Below are positions 6,361-13,991 of a DNA stretch of 17,662 nucleotides, in pieces (the stretch's first letter is position 1; each line of letters starts with the position of its first letter). The stretch comes from VMCP01 sp965655465 (lineage in GTDB: Bacteria; Bacteroidota; Bacteroidia; NS11-12g; UBA955): NCBI GenBank assembly GCA_965655465.1, contig CBFHGY010000045.1, positions 1-17,662 on the forward strand. Direction: 5' to 3'. A program made the translations under genes and the position numbers. The notes under the pieces were generated by a model, which was not told the origin of the DNA, made no database searches, and worked only from the letters and a program-made list of their open reading frames with translations.

Positions 6361-7353
6361 TTAATCGTCGTTAAGATTGTATTTAGAAACGTCCATTCCA
6401 AAATGCAAACCGCGATCTCTCACAAACTCTTCGAGTTCAGAAAGGGATTTTTTACCGAAGTTCCGAAATTTCAATAGATCGTCGATGTGGTAGTTTACCA
6501 ATTCACCTAGGGTTTTAATTTCTGCTGCTTTCAAACAGTTATATGCTCTAACAGAGAGATCTAGGTCTGCTAAAGAAGTCTTAAGAATTTTGCGCATTTG
6601 CAAGAAACTTTCATCCACTTCTTCTACGATGCTAGAAACTTTTGTTTCAGGCATAATATTTTCATCGCTAAAGAGCACAAAGTGTTCGATAAGGATTTTT
6701 GCAGCTTCTTTAAGGGCTTCTTCAGGGTGAATACTACCGTCTGTAGTAACATCCATCACCAATCTTTCAAAATCTGTTTTTTGTTCAACGCGATAATCTT
6801 CGATATTGAATTTAACATTTTTGATTGGCGTAAAGATAGAATCCACAGCGATAACGCCAATTGGAGCATCTTTTTGTTTGTTCTCATCAGCTGGAACGTA
6901 TCCGCGACCTTTAGAAACTGTTAGTTCCAATTCAAGATTTACGGTAGGATCCATGTTACAAATAACCAACTCCGGGTTAAGGATGGTATAATCGTTGGTA
7001 TAGCGCCCGATGTCACCAGCAAGGAATTGATCTTTCCCTTTAATACTGATAAAAATCTTATCTTGCTCTTCTGAAGCAGTATTGGATTTGAAGCGTACTT
7101 GTTTTAGATTCAAAACAATTTCAACCACATCTTCTACAATGCCTTTTACGGTTGAGAATTCATGATCGGCGCCTTGAATCTTCACCGCAGAAATTGCAAA
7201 ACCTTCTAAAGAAGATAACAACACGCGGCGCATGGCATTTCCGATGGTAACGCCATATCCTTTTTCCAATGGGAAGAACTCAAACGTCCCAGTGGCTTCA
7301 TTAGATTTGGTCATTACAACCTTATTTGGTTTTTGAAATGGTATAACACCCAT
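6361..7353 (-). CDS. rpoA: DNA-directed RNA polymerase subunit alpha
   Basis: Alpha dimerises to nucleate RNA polymerase assembly and contacts UP elements and activators through its C-terminal domain. The 330-residue protein has the N-terminal assembly domain at about 1-230, including GYGVTIGNAMRRVLLSSLEG (32-51). A linker leads to the C-terminal helix-hairpin-helix domain at about 255-325. Arg269, in LDLSVRAYNCLKA, aligns with E. coli Arg265 that contacts the DNA minor groove, and RNFGKKSLSELEE (297-309) is the second conserved block. It lies between rpsD (18-nt AT-rich spacer) and rplQ (4-nt spacer). Length and domains are normal. Confidence 0.98.
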   Translation of the reverse strand: MGVIPFQKPNKVVMTKSNEATGTFEFFPLEKGYGVTIGNAMRRVLLSSLEGFAISAVKIQGADHEFSTVKGIVEDVVEIVLNLKQVRFKSNTASEEQDKIFISIKGKDQFLAGDIGRYTNDYTILNPELVICNMDPTVNLELELTVSKGRGYVPADENKQKDAPIGVIAVDSIFTPIKNVKFNIEDYRVEQKTDFERLVMDVTTDGSIHPEEALKEAAKILIEHFVLFSDENIMPETKVSSIVEEVDESFLQMRKILKTSLADLDLSVRAYNCLKAAEIKTLGELVNYHIDDLLKFRNFGKKSLSELEEFVRDRGLHFGMDVSKYNLNDD

Positions 7354-7371
7354 AATTTTTAAATTTAAATA

Positions 7372-7977
7372 TTATTTACTGTATAACTCGACGATCAAAT
7401 TTTCCTTAATATTTTCAGGAATTTCTGAGCGCTCGGGGTAAGTAACGAAAGTACCTTGCATTTCTTGTCCATTCCAGAGTATCCAGCTAAAGCGTGAATG
7501 AGCGGAAGATGAACCCCCAGAAACCACTTCAAGCGACTTAGAACGTTCACGAACAGCAACTACATCTCCGGGGCGCATTTGGTAGCTAGGAATGTTCACA
7601 ACCTCACCATTAACGGTGATATGACGGTGAGAAACCAACTGACGTGCGCTTCGACGTGTAGGAGCGATTCCCATACGGTAAACGGTATTGTCTAAACGTG
7701 CTTCTAGGAAACGCAATAAGTTTTCACCCGTAATTCCTTTTTTAGCTGCTGCTTTATTAAAAGTGTTACGGAATTGCTTTTCAAGTACACCATAGATGTA
7801 TTTTGCTTTTTGCTTTTCAGCTAACTGAACTGCATATTCCGATTGCTTCGGACGGCGACGTGAGTTACCGTGTTGACCTGGGCCGTAGTTTTTGCGTTCT
7901 AACGCTTTATCTCTGCCGAATATTGCTTCTCTAAAACGACGAGAAACTTTGGATTTTGGACCTGTATATCTTGCCAT
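7372..7977 (-). CDS. rpsD: 30S ribosomal protein S4
   Basis: S4 is a primary 16S rRNA binder that starts assembly of the 30S body and forms part of the mRNA entry site. The 201-residue product has the N-terminal region with NYGPGQHG (30-37) and a C-terminal S4 RNA-binding domain starting near residue 92 (EARLDNTVYRMGIAPTRRSA). There are no cysteines at the N-terminus, so this is the zinc-free form. It sits between rpsK and rpoA with 16- and 18-nt spacers. In E. coli S4 represses its own operon; no such target site can be recognised here. Confidence 0.98.
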   Translation of the reverse strand: MARYTGPKSKVSRRFREAIFGRDKALERKNYGPGQHGNSRRRPKQSEYAVQLAEKQKAKYIYGVLEKQFRNTFNKAAAKKGITGENLLRFLEARLDNTVYRMGIAPTRRSARQLVSHRHITVNGEVVNIPSYQMRPGDVVAVRERSKSLEVVSGGSSSAHSRFSWILWNGQEMQGTFVTYPERSEIPENIKENLIVELYSK

Positions 7978-7993
7978 GAATCTGTTACTTTAA

Positions 7994-8377
7994 TTATACT
8001 CTTCTACGTTTAGGAGGACGACAACCGTTGTGTGGCATTGGAGTAATGTCGGTAATGGTACCTACTTCAATACCTACTGTTTGCAAGTTGCGGATCGCAC
8101 TATCGCGACCTGAACCTGGACCTTTAACGAATACATCAACCTTGCGTAAACCTGCATCATAAGCAACTTTAGCGCAATCCAATACTGCTACTTGAGCTGC
8201 ATAAGGAGTATTCTTTTTTGATCCACGGAAACCCATTTTACCAGAGGATGACCAGGAGATCACTTGTCCTTCGATATTCGTTACCGATATGATGACATTG
8301 TTAAAGGTTGCACGTATGTGAACCTGTCCAAGCGCATCAACTTTAACTTTTTTCTTTTGTGCTTTCTTTTGAGCCAT
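7994..8377 (-). CDS. rpsK: 30S ribosomal protein S11
   Basis: S11 sits on the 30S platform next to the mRNA exit channel. The 127-residue product shows a lysine-rich N-terminus and the conserved HIRATFNNVIISVTN (20-34). It also has KGPGSGRDSAIRNLQ (85-99) and the terminal TPMPHNGCRPPKRRRV (112-127). Length and motifs match the family. It follows rpsM by 18 nt and precedes rpsD by 16 nt, the standard alpha-operon order. Confidence 0.98.
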   Translation of the reverse strand: MAQKKAQKKKVKVDALGQVHIRATFNNVIISVTNIEGQVISWSSSGKMGFRGSKKNTPYAAQVAVLDCAKVAYDAGLRKVDVFVKGPGSGRDSAIRNLQTVGIEVGTITDITPMPHNGCRPPKRRRV

Positions 8378-8395
8378 GTTAATTTACGTGCTTAA

Positions 8396-8773
8396 TTATT
8401 TGGTTGCTTTTTTCTTACCTGCAACGGTCTTTTTCTTACCTTTACGTGTACGTGCGTTTGTGCGGGTCTTTTGACCACGTACCGGTAAACCTTTACGATG
8501 GCGTTGACCTCTGTAACAACCGATATCCATTAAACGCTTAATGTTTAATTGGATTTCTGAACGCAATTCACCTTCAGTTTTCAAGTTTTCGGTGATGAAT
8601 CCACGAATTGCTGCCAATTCGTCATCGTTCCACTCGTTAACTTTTTTGTCTTGTGAAATGCCTGCGCTATCTAAAATTTGCGCTGCTGTGCTATTTCCAA
8701 TACCGTAGATATAGGTTAAACCTATAACACCACGTTTATTTTTGGGAATATCTATACCTGCTATCCTAGCCAT
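8396..8773 (-). CDS. rpsM: 30S ribosomal protein S13
   Basis: S13 lies in the 30S head, bridges to the 50S subunit and touches the P-site tRNA through its basic tail. The 125-residue protein starts MARIAGIDIPKNKRGVIGLT, contains the helix-hairpin-helix YIYGIG (21-26) and the conserved CYRGQRHRKGLPVRGQKTRT (86-105). It ends in a lysine-rich tail (111-125). It is the first long gene after rpmJ, whose stop is 6 nt upstream. Confidence 0.98.
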   Translation of the reverse strand: MARIAGIDIPKNKRGVIGLTYIYGIGNSTAAQILDSAGISQDKKVNEWNDDELAAIRGFITENLKTEGELRSEIQLNIKRLMDIGCYRGQRHRKGLPVRGQKTRTNARTRKGKKKTVAGKKKATK

Positions 8774-8779
8774 GTTATT

Positions 8780-8896
8780 TTATCCTTGACGTTGTTTGAA
8801 TTTAGGGTTCTTCTTGTTTATCACGTACACTCTTCCTTTACGGCGTACGATCTTGCAGTCCTCACTGCGTTTCTTGACAGATGTTCTAACTTTCAT
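8780..8896 (-). CDS. rpmJ: 50S ribosomal protein L36, zinc-free form (38 aa)
   Basis: This short gene was found by translating the spacer between infA and rpsM on the minus strand. It starts MKVRTSVKKRSEDCKIVRRK, ends NPKFKQRQG and has 38 residues, the usual L36 length. L36 stabilises 23S rRNA folding in the 50S subunit. In zinc-binding L36 three Cys and one His hold the metal. Here the first Cys is Ser11, the third is Asn27 and the His is Phe33; only Cys14 remains, so zinc cannot be bound in the usual way. This cysteine-poor type is usual in Bacteroidota. Spacers are 5 nt to infA and 6 nt to rpsM. Confidence 0.96.
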   Translation of the reverse strand: MKVRTSVKKRSEDCKIVRRKGRVYVINKKNPKFKQRQG

Positions 8897-8901
8897 ATCA
8901 A

Positions 8902-9123
8902 TTAATGCTTATATCTTAGAGTTATGCGACCTCTTGTTAAATCGTATGGAGACATTTCCACCTGCACTTTATCACCTGGGAGAATACGGATATAATGCAT
9001 ACGCATCTTACCAGAAATGGTGGCGATGATTTCATGACCGTTACTCAACTTAACGCGGAACATTGCGTTAGAAAGGGCTTCGGAAATTACACCATCTTGT
9101 TTTATTGCGTCTTGCTTGGACAT
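8902..9123 (-). CDS. infA: Translation initiation factor IF-1
   Basis: IF-1 is a one-domain OB-fold protein that blocks the A site of the 30S subunit during initiation. The 73-residue product contains the family blocks GVISEALSNAMFRVKLSNGH (11-30), GKMRMHYIRILPGDKV (38-53) and SPYDLTRGRITLRYK (58-72). It follows secY by 32 nt, the largest spacer in the super-operon. That spacer and the end of secY hold a strong promoter candidate, so infA may lead its own transcript with rpmJ, rpsM, rpsK, rpsD, rpoA and rplQ. No map or adk gene lies between secY and infA, unlike the order in many other bacteria. Confidence 0.98.
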   Translation of the reverse strand: MSKQDAIKQDGVISEALSNAMFRVKLSNGHEIIATISGKMRMHYIRILPGDKVQVEMSPYDLTRGRITLRYKH

Positions 9124-9136
9124 ATCAAAAGGGTTG

Positions 9137-9166
9137 CAAAAATAGTATTTTTTTTTTAAATATCAA
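9137..9166 (-). promoter_or_regulatory. Internal promoter ahead of infA
   Basis: On the minus strand TTG (9166-9164) is followed by a 19-nt, A-rich spacer and TATTTTTG (9144-9137), an exact match to the Bacteroidota -7 consensus TAnnTTTG. The -33 triplet lies in the last codons of secY (GTT GAT ATT TAA). The -7 element ends 13 nt before the infA ATG, so the leader would be only several bases long. It is the best promoter match I found in the window. Confidence 0.6.
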
Positions 9167-10622
9167 CTTGTTGGTACTGGTTTGTCATTCTTCCTTTCAA
9201 ACGGCCGCCTCCACTCATAAATCCGTCGTACTTACGCATCAGTAAATAGGATTCTATTTGCTGTAAGGTATCTAATACAACGCCTACGAGAATCAGCAAG
9301 CTGGTTCCACCGAAAAATTGCGCAAACTCTTGGTTAACGTTTGCTTTCACAGCAAACACGGGAAGTATAGCAATAATACTTATGAAGATAGCACCTGGGA
9401 GGGTGATACGGGTAATCACGCTATCGATGAAATTTGCAGTTTGCTTACCTGGCTTAACACCGGGAATAAATCCATTATTGCGTTTCATGTCGTCTGCCAT
9501 CTGTACAGGGTTAAAAATAATAACCGTGTAAAAATATGTAAACACGATGATCAAGAATACCAAGAAAGCATTATGACCAAAACTATAAGGATTCATTAAA
9601 CTCAACAACCAACCTGGAGCAGTAGTTTCTGTGTAGAAACTACCAATTGTAGCTGGTAAGAAAAGCAAAGCTTGTGCGAAAATGATCGGCATTACACCTG
9701 CTGCCAAAATTTTAATTGGCAAATACTGGCGTGCACCACCATATTGGCGATTACCGATTACTCTCTTGGCATAGTTGACGCTGATTTTACGCGTACCTTG
9801 GGTAAGCATAATCACAAACAATACAACCATAAACCAAATCACAAGTTCAACGATGAACAAGATTGGTCCACCTTTAGTCAATCGGAATAAAAACTCTCCA
9901 ACGATTGCTGCAGGCATACGGGCAATAATTCCCACCATAATAATCAAACTGATTCCGTTACCTAATCCACGGTCTGTAATCCGCTCTCCCATCCACATNN
10001 NNNNNNNNNNNNNNNNNNNNNNNNNNNNNNNNNNNNNNNNNNNNNNNNNNNNNNNNNNNNNNNNNNNNNNNNNNNNNNNNNNNNNNNNNNNNNNNNNNGT
10101 GAACATGGTTCCTGCTGTTAACAAGAAGATATTTGTAATTATGAACATTCCCTTAGATAAGGTATCTCCATAATTAAACAACAGAGCGGCTTGATTGCCA
10201 GGAGTGGACATTATATTATTCAGGTAAGCATAGGCTTGTACTGAGGTAAATATAATAGTCAAGATACGCGTGTACTGATTGATCTTACGACGGCCTTCCT
10301 CGCCTTCCTTTTGAATACGTTGGAAACTCGGAATGGCAATGGAAACCAATTGCATGAAAATCGAAGCTGAAATATAGGGCATGATTCCCAAGGCAAAAAT
10401 GGCACCGCGAGCAAAAGCTCCCCCGGCAAAGGTATTGATCAGACCCAAGATGTTATTCTTGGTTTGTCCTTTCAATCCCTCCAGCATTTCTGCATCAATC
10501 CCGGGAAGGATGATATAAGAACCTAGACGGTAAATCACCAAAAGCATAAGCGTATACGTGATACGCTTACGGAGCTCCTCAATGGCCCAAATATGTTTGA
10601 AGGTGTCGAGGAATTTTTTCAT
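9156..10622 (-). CDS. secY: Protein translocase subunit SecY (interrupted by a 100-N gap)
   Basis: SecY is the ten-helix channel of the Sec translocon in the inner membrane. The first 174 codons (to GTMF) carry helices 1 to about 4, including the conserved GGAFARGAIFALGIMPYISA (67-86). The last 280 residues resume at MWMGERITDRGLGNGIS and end at a normal C-terminus. The apparent 488 residues include 34 unknown codons. In other SecY proteins the two flanks are separated by one residue (E. coli TGTMF-L-MWLGE), so the real protein is predicted to have about 455 residues. The reading frame stays open only because 100 and 1 are equal modulo 3. It starts 2 nt after the rplO stop. The identification is certain; the printed length is not. 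Confidence 0.97.
   Translation of the reverse strand: MKKFLDTFKHIWAIEELRKRITYTLMLLVIYRLGSYIILPGIDAEMLEGLKGQTKNNILGLINTFAGGAFARGAIFALGIMPYISASIFMQLVSIAIPSFQRIQKEGEEGRRKINQYTRILTIIFTSVQAYAYLNNIMSTPGNQAALLFNYGDTLSKGMFIITNIFLLTAGTMFXXXXXXXXXXXXXXXXXXXXXXXXXXXXXXXXXXMWMGERITDRGLGNGISLIIMVGIIARMPAAIVGEFLFRLTKGGPILFIVELVIWFMVVLFVIMLTQGTRKISVNYAKRVIGNRQYGGARQYLPIKILAAGVMPIIFAQALLFLPATIGSFYTETTAPGWLLSLMNPYSFGHNAFLVFLIIVFTYFYTVIIFNPVQMADDMKRNNGFIPGVKPGKQTANFIDSVITRITLPGAIFISIIAILPVFAVKANVNQEFAQFFGGTSLLILVGVVLDTLQQIESYLLMRKYDGFMSGGGRLKGRMTNQYQQVDI
9999..10098. other. Assembly gap of exactly 100 N inside secY
   Basis: One hundred consecutive N mark a scaffold join. The round number is the usual placeholder for unknown gap length. 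Homology of the flanking SecY residues suggests about one missing base rather than 100. Confidence 0.97.
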
Positions 10623-10624
10623 AA

Positions 10625-11077
10625 TTATTTCTCGATTACGTGAACACTACCACCGGCTGCCTCAATAGCGGCTTTGGCAGTTTCACTAAATTTGTTAGCG
10701 TGAACTTCTAAGGATGCTTTGATTTCGCCACGTCCTAATACTTTAAATAAATCGTGCTTCCCAATAAGGTGTTTGTTCAACAGAACGTCACGAGTTATTA
10801 CTTTCACGCCTAATTCTTCAGAAAGCTGTTGCAATACATCAATATTAATTGACGCATATTCTACACGGTTGATATTTTTGAATCCTCCTTTAGGAATACG
10901 GCGTTGTAGTGGCATTTGACCACCTTCAAAACCTACCTTACGAGAATAACCCGTGCGAGATTGAGCTCCTTTGTGACCTTTTGTGGAAGTACCACCACGG
11001 CCAGAACCTTGACCACGACCGATACGCTTTCTATTTTTAACCGAACCAGCGGCCGGTTTTAAGTTACTTAAGTCCAT
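10625..11077 (-). CDS. rplO: 50S ribosomal protein L15
   Basis: L15 is a late-assembly 50S protein with a long glycine-rich N-terminal extension reaching into 23S rRNA. The 150-residue product shows that extension, GRGQGSGRGGTSTKGHKGAQ (20-39), then GFEGGQMPLQRRIPKGGF (49-66) and a globular C-terminal domain ending VHVIEK. Its ATG overlaps the rpmD stop by one base (TAATG), and secY follows after 2 nt. Length and motifs are normal. Confidence 0.97.
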   Translation of the reverse strand: MDLSNLKPAAGSVKNRKRIGRGQGSGRGGTSTKGHKGAQSRTGYSRKVGFEGGQMPLQRRIPKGGFKNINRVEYASINIDVLQQLSEELGVKVITRDVLLNKHLIGKHDLFKVLGRGEIKASLEVHANKFSETAKAAIEAAGGSVHVIEK

Positions 11078-11256
11078 TAGGCGTTTTCAATTTTTAATAA
11101 ATGTTCAACTGTACGGATCATGCCTTGGATTTGAGGATTCAATTCCACTTCACGACTCGCATGCATTTTACGTAAACCTAAAGCCCATAAGGTAGCTTTT
11201 TGGTTTTTAGGGTATCCAATACCGCTTTTTATTTGTGTGATTTTAACCTTCGCCAT
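11077..11256 (-). CDS. rpmD: 50S ribosomal protein L30 (59 aa)
   Basis: Translation of the spacer between rpsE and rplO on the minus strand gives a 59-residue protein starting MAKVKITQIKSGIGYPKNQK. It continues through TLWALGLRKMHASRE (22-36) to the end. The family's KSxIG...QKxTLxALGLRK pattern is clear and the length is that of bacterial L30. L30 binds 5S/23S rRNA in the large subunit. It begins 4 nt after the rpsE stop, and its TAA shares one base with the rplO ATG, suggesting coupled translation. Confidence 0.96.
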   Translation of the reverse strand: MAKVKITQIKSGIGYPKNQKATLWALGLRKMHASREVELNPQIQGMIRTVEHLLKIENA

Positions 11257-11260
11257 GATA

Positions 11261-11782
11261 TTAACCGTTAAACACTTGTTTTATACTGATACCACGTAAT
11301 TGAGCTACACTGTTTGCATCACGCATACTGGTAAGTGCCTTAAAAGTAGCTTTTACCACGTTATGTGGGTTAGAGGAACCCTTAGACTTAGCCAATACGT
11401 CTGTTACACCCGCACTTTCTAATACAGCACGCATTGCACCACCGGCAATTACACCTGTACCGTGGGAAGCAGGACGTAACAATACGCGACCACCACCAAA
11501 TTTACCTAATTGTTCGTGAGGAACGGTTCCATTGATTACTGGTACCTTGATAAGGTTCTTTTTAGCATCTTCGATACCTTTATTAATGGCTTCGATAACT
11601 TCACCTGATTTACCTAATCCATGACCTACAGTACCATTGCTATCGCCAACAACAACAAGGGCAGTAAAACTAAAGGTACGTCCACCTTTGGTAACTTTTG
11701 CTACACGATTGATGGATACAACACGCTCTGTCAAGGTGATGTCTCCTGGACGGATACGTTGATTATTATTCAAATTTGACAT
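11261..11782 (-). CDS. rpsE: 30S ribosomal protein S5
   Basis: S5 helps form the mRNA entrance and affects decoding accuracy. The 173-residue product has the N-terminal double-stranded-RNA-binding-like domain with FSFTALVVVGDSNGTVGHGL (37-56). The C-terminal domain carries LLRPASHGTGVIAGGAMRAV (101-120) and SSNPHNVVKATFKAL (136-150). Length is normal. rplR precedes it by 17 nt and rpmD follows after 4 nt. Confidence 0.98.
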   Translation of the reverse strand: MSNLNNNQRIRPGDITLTERVVSINRVAKVTKGGRTFSFTALVVVGDSNGTVGHGLGKSGEVIEAINKGIEDAKKNLIKVPVINGTVPHEQLGKFGGGRVLLRPASHGTGVIAGGAMRAVLESAGVTDVLAKSKGSSNPHNVVKATFKALTSMRDANSVAQLRGISIKQVFNG

Positions 11783-11799
11783 GTTGTTTTCTTAACTAA

Positions 11800-12156
11800 T
11801 TAGAACTTAAGACCTCCTTCACGAGCTCCGTCGGCCAAACTTTTCACACGACCGTGGTACAAGTATCCACCGCGATCAAACACTACTTGCTCAATACCTG
11901 CAGTTTTTGCAAGTTCAGCAATTTTTTTACCTACTAAAGCGGCTTTTGCTACTTTAGTGTCTTTATTCTCTTGGATATCGGTTGCACGAGAAGAAGCTGC
12001 GGCCAATGTTACGCCGTTTGCATCATCAACGAGTTGTGCATAGATATCTTTATTGCTACGAAAAACACTCAAACGCGGGCGATCAGCGGTACCTGAAATC
12101 ACGCCGCGAACGCGTTTACGAATCTTATCTCTTCTAGAAACTTTATTCTTTGCCAT
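11800..12156 (-). CDS. rplR: 50S ribosomal protein L18
   Basis: L18 binds 5S rRNA and carries it into the large subunit. The 118-residue protein has a basic N-terminus, RPRLSVFRSNKDIYAQLVDD (26-45), and VVFDRGGYLYHGRVKSLADG (91-110), ending in the typical GLKF. It lies 9 nt after rplF and 17 nt before rpsE. Length and motifs are normal. Confidence 0.98.
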   Translation of the reverse strand: MAKNKVSRRDKIRKRVRGVISGTADRPRLSVFRSNKDIYAQLVDDANGVTLAAASSRATDIQENKDTKVAKAALVGKKIAELAKTAGIEQVVFDRGGYLYHGRVKSLADGAREGGLKF

Positions 12157-12165
12157 GATTTAATA

Positions 12166-12720
12166 TTATTTTTTACCGGCAGATTTACCTGCTTTTTTAC
12201 GTAGAACTTCACCCGCAAATTTGATACCTTTTCCTTTGTATGGCTCAGGTTTACGGAAGGAACGAATTTTAGCAGCTACTTGACCTAACAATTGCTTATC
12301 GCAACTGGTCATTGTAATGTTTGGATTCTTACCTTTAACAGTTTCGGTAGTTACCGTGATTTCAGAAGGCACCTGCAACAAAATTTTGTGCGAGTAACCT
12401 ACTACGAATTCTACCAAGTTACCTTGGTTAGAAACTTTGTAACCTACACCGACCAATTCTTGATTGACAGAGTGACCTTGAGAAACACCTACGACTAGAT
12501 TGTTTAGCAAAGAACGATAAAGGCCATGAAGGCTTTTATCAGATTTACTGTCGCTTGGGCGATGTATTGTCATCACTCCCTCCTCTACTTTTACTTCAAA
12601 AGTAGCGGGAATTTCTTGAGACAATTCTCCTTTGGGCCCTTTTGCACTTACAAGGCCTGGAGTAATGGTTACTACGGTTCCTTGAGGGATGCTAATAGGC
12701 GCTTTTCCTACGCGTGACAT
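12166..12720 (-). CDS. rplF: 50S ribosomal protein L6
   Basis: L6 sits near the sarcin-ricin loop and the factor-binding site of the 50S subunit. The 184-residue product has two repeated L6 folds. It begins MSRVGKAPISIPQG, has GVGYKV at 91-96 between the repeats, and shows the signature PEPYKGKGIKFAGEVLRKKA (159-178) near the C-terminus. A 27-nt AT-rich spacer separates it from rpsH upstream, and rplR follows after 9 nt. Confidence 0.98.
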   Translation of the reverse strand: MSRVGKAPISIPQGTVVTITPGLVSAKGPKGELSQEIPATFEVKVEEGVMTIHRPSDSKSDKSLHGLYRSLLNNLVVGVSQGHSVNQELVGVGYKVSNQGNLVEFVVGYSHKILLQVPSEITVTTETVKGKNPNITMTSCDKQLLGQVAAKIRSFRKPEPYKGKGIKFAGEVLRKKAGKSAGKK

Positions 12721-12747
12721 ATTTATTTTTTAGTTTTTATTAATTAA

Positions 12748-13146
12748 TTATTGTACAAAACATAACACTTCACCACCGATACCCATTTTACGAGCTTCTT
12801 TGTCGGTCATCACTCCTTTAGAAGTAGTTAAAATAGCCACACCTAAACCGTTCATTACACGGGGAAGATTGTCTTTATCGGCATATTTTCTCAAACCGGG
12901 AGTACTTACACGCTTCAACATAAGAATAGCAGCTTGGCGGGTTTGTGGATGATATTTAAGAGCGATTTTAATTACGCCTTGTTTATTCTCTGTATCTTCA
13001 AATTTGTATTTGAGGATATATCCCTTTTCGTACAACACACGAGTAATTTCTTTTTTCAAGTTACTCGCGGGAATCTCAACCACTCTGTGGTTGGCTTTCA
13101 TTGCATTGCGTAAACGGGTTAGATAATCTGAAATAGGATCAGTCAT
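12748..13146 (-). CDS. rpsH: 30S ribosomal protein S8
   Basis: S8 is a primary binder of the central domain of 16S rRNA. The 132-residue product shows DPISDYLTRLRNA (3-15), RVSTPGLRKY (79-88), GLGVAILTTSKGVMTDKEAR (100-119) and the terminal GGEVLCFV. In E. coli S8 also represses the spc operon by binding rplE mRNA. I cannot recognise an equivalent site here. Length is normal and the order rpsN-rpsH-rplF is standard. Confidence 0.98.
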   Translation of the reverse strand: MTDPISDYLTRLRNAMKANHRVVEIPASNLKKEITRVLYEKGYILKYKFEDTENKQGVIKIALKYHPQTRQAAILMLKRVSTPGLRKYADKDNLPRVMNGLGVAILTTSKGVMTDKEARKMGIGGEVLCFVQ

Positions 13147-13158
13147 TGCTTTTGTTTT

Positions 13159-13428
13159 TTACCAACTTGATTTAGTTACACCTGGAATCTTACCATCACT
13201 CGCCAATTGACGAAATTGATTACGGCATAAACCGAATACACGGATATAACCTCTGGGTTTTCCAGTAATTTTACAACGATTTCTTAAACGCACAGGAGAT
13301 GCATTACGAGGCAATTTTTGCAATTCATCGTAGTTTCCTTCTGCCTTAAGTTGCGCACGCTTCTCGGCATATTTTGCCACGATTGCTTCGCGTTTGCGCT
13401 GTCTAGCTTTTATACTTTCTCTTGCCAT
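13159..13428 (-). CDS. rpsN: 30S ribosomal protein S14, long form
   Basis: S14 is in the 30S head. The 89-residue length marks the long form rather than the 61-residue zinc-ribbon form. The C-terminal block RCKITGKPRGYIRVFGLCRN (51-70) has single cysteines at 52 and 68 where the zinc form has CxxC pairs, so a classic zinc site is absent. It starts MARESIKARQRKRE and ends TKSSW, as usual. rplE precedes it by 3 nt and rpsH follows after 12 nt. Confidence 0.98.
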   Translation of the reverse strand: MARESIKARQRKREAIVAKYAEKRAQLKAEGNYDELQKLPRNASPVRLRNRCKITGKPRGYIRVFGLCRNQFRQLASDGKIPGVTKSSW

Positions 13429-13431
13429 TTT

Positions 13432-13983
13432 TTAATCTTTTTGAAAGGGGAAACCCATTAAACGCAATAATTCCAAGCTCTCTTCGTCGGTTTTAGCGGT
13501 GGTAACCACAGTGATGTCCATTCCGGAAATACGACTTACTTTATCGATATCAATTTCAGGAAATATAATTTGTTCAGTTATTCCCATTGTCCAGTTTCCG
13601 CGGCCATCAAAACCTTTAGATTTTAAGCCTTGGAAATCACGGATACGAGGAATTGCTACAGAAATTAAACGATCCATAAAGTGGTACATACGCTCTTGAC
13701 GTAACGTAACTTTACAACCGATTGGCATATTCTCACGCAATTTGAAGTTAGAAATCGCCTTTTTAGAAATCGTAGCAATTGCGCGTTGACCGGTAATTTT
13801 TGTCATTTCTTCAATAGCAGAATCCACCATCTTTTTATCGTTTACAGCTGCACCAATACCTTGGTTCAAAACGATTTTCTCGATACGTGGAACTTGCATG
13901 CTATTGCTATAGTTGAATTTAGCCTGCATTGCAGGTACAACTTCTTCGTAATATTTGTTTCTTAATCTAGGTGTGTAACTCAT
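13432..13983 (-). CDS. rplE: 50S ribosomal protein L5
   Basis: L5 binds 5S rRNA in the central protuberance and contacts the P-site tRNA. The 183-residue product shows IEKIVLNQGIG (34-44), RIRDFQGL (113-120), FDGRGNWTMGITEQIIFPEI (125-144) and GMDITVVTTAKTDEE (154-168). All are conserved L5 segments, and the length is close to the usual 180. Spacers are 8 nt from rplX and 3 nt to rpsN. Confidence 0.98.
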   Translation of the reverse strand: MSYTPRLRNKYYEEVVPAMQAKFNYSNSMQVPRIEKIVLNQGIGAAVNDKKMVDSAIEEMTKITGQRAIATISKKAISNFKLRENMPIGCKVTLRQERMYHFMDRLISVAIPRIRDFQGLKSKGFDGRGNWTMGITEQIIFPEIDIDKVSRISGMDITVVTTAKTDEESLELLRLMGFPFQKD

Positions 13984-13991
13984 CTCTTTAA

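Noticed and set aside
9999..10098. A 34-residue insertion in SecY
   Set aside because: The residues are all N-derived, the gap length is a placeholder, and the flanks match neighbouring positions in SecY.
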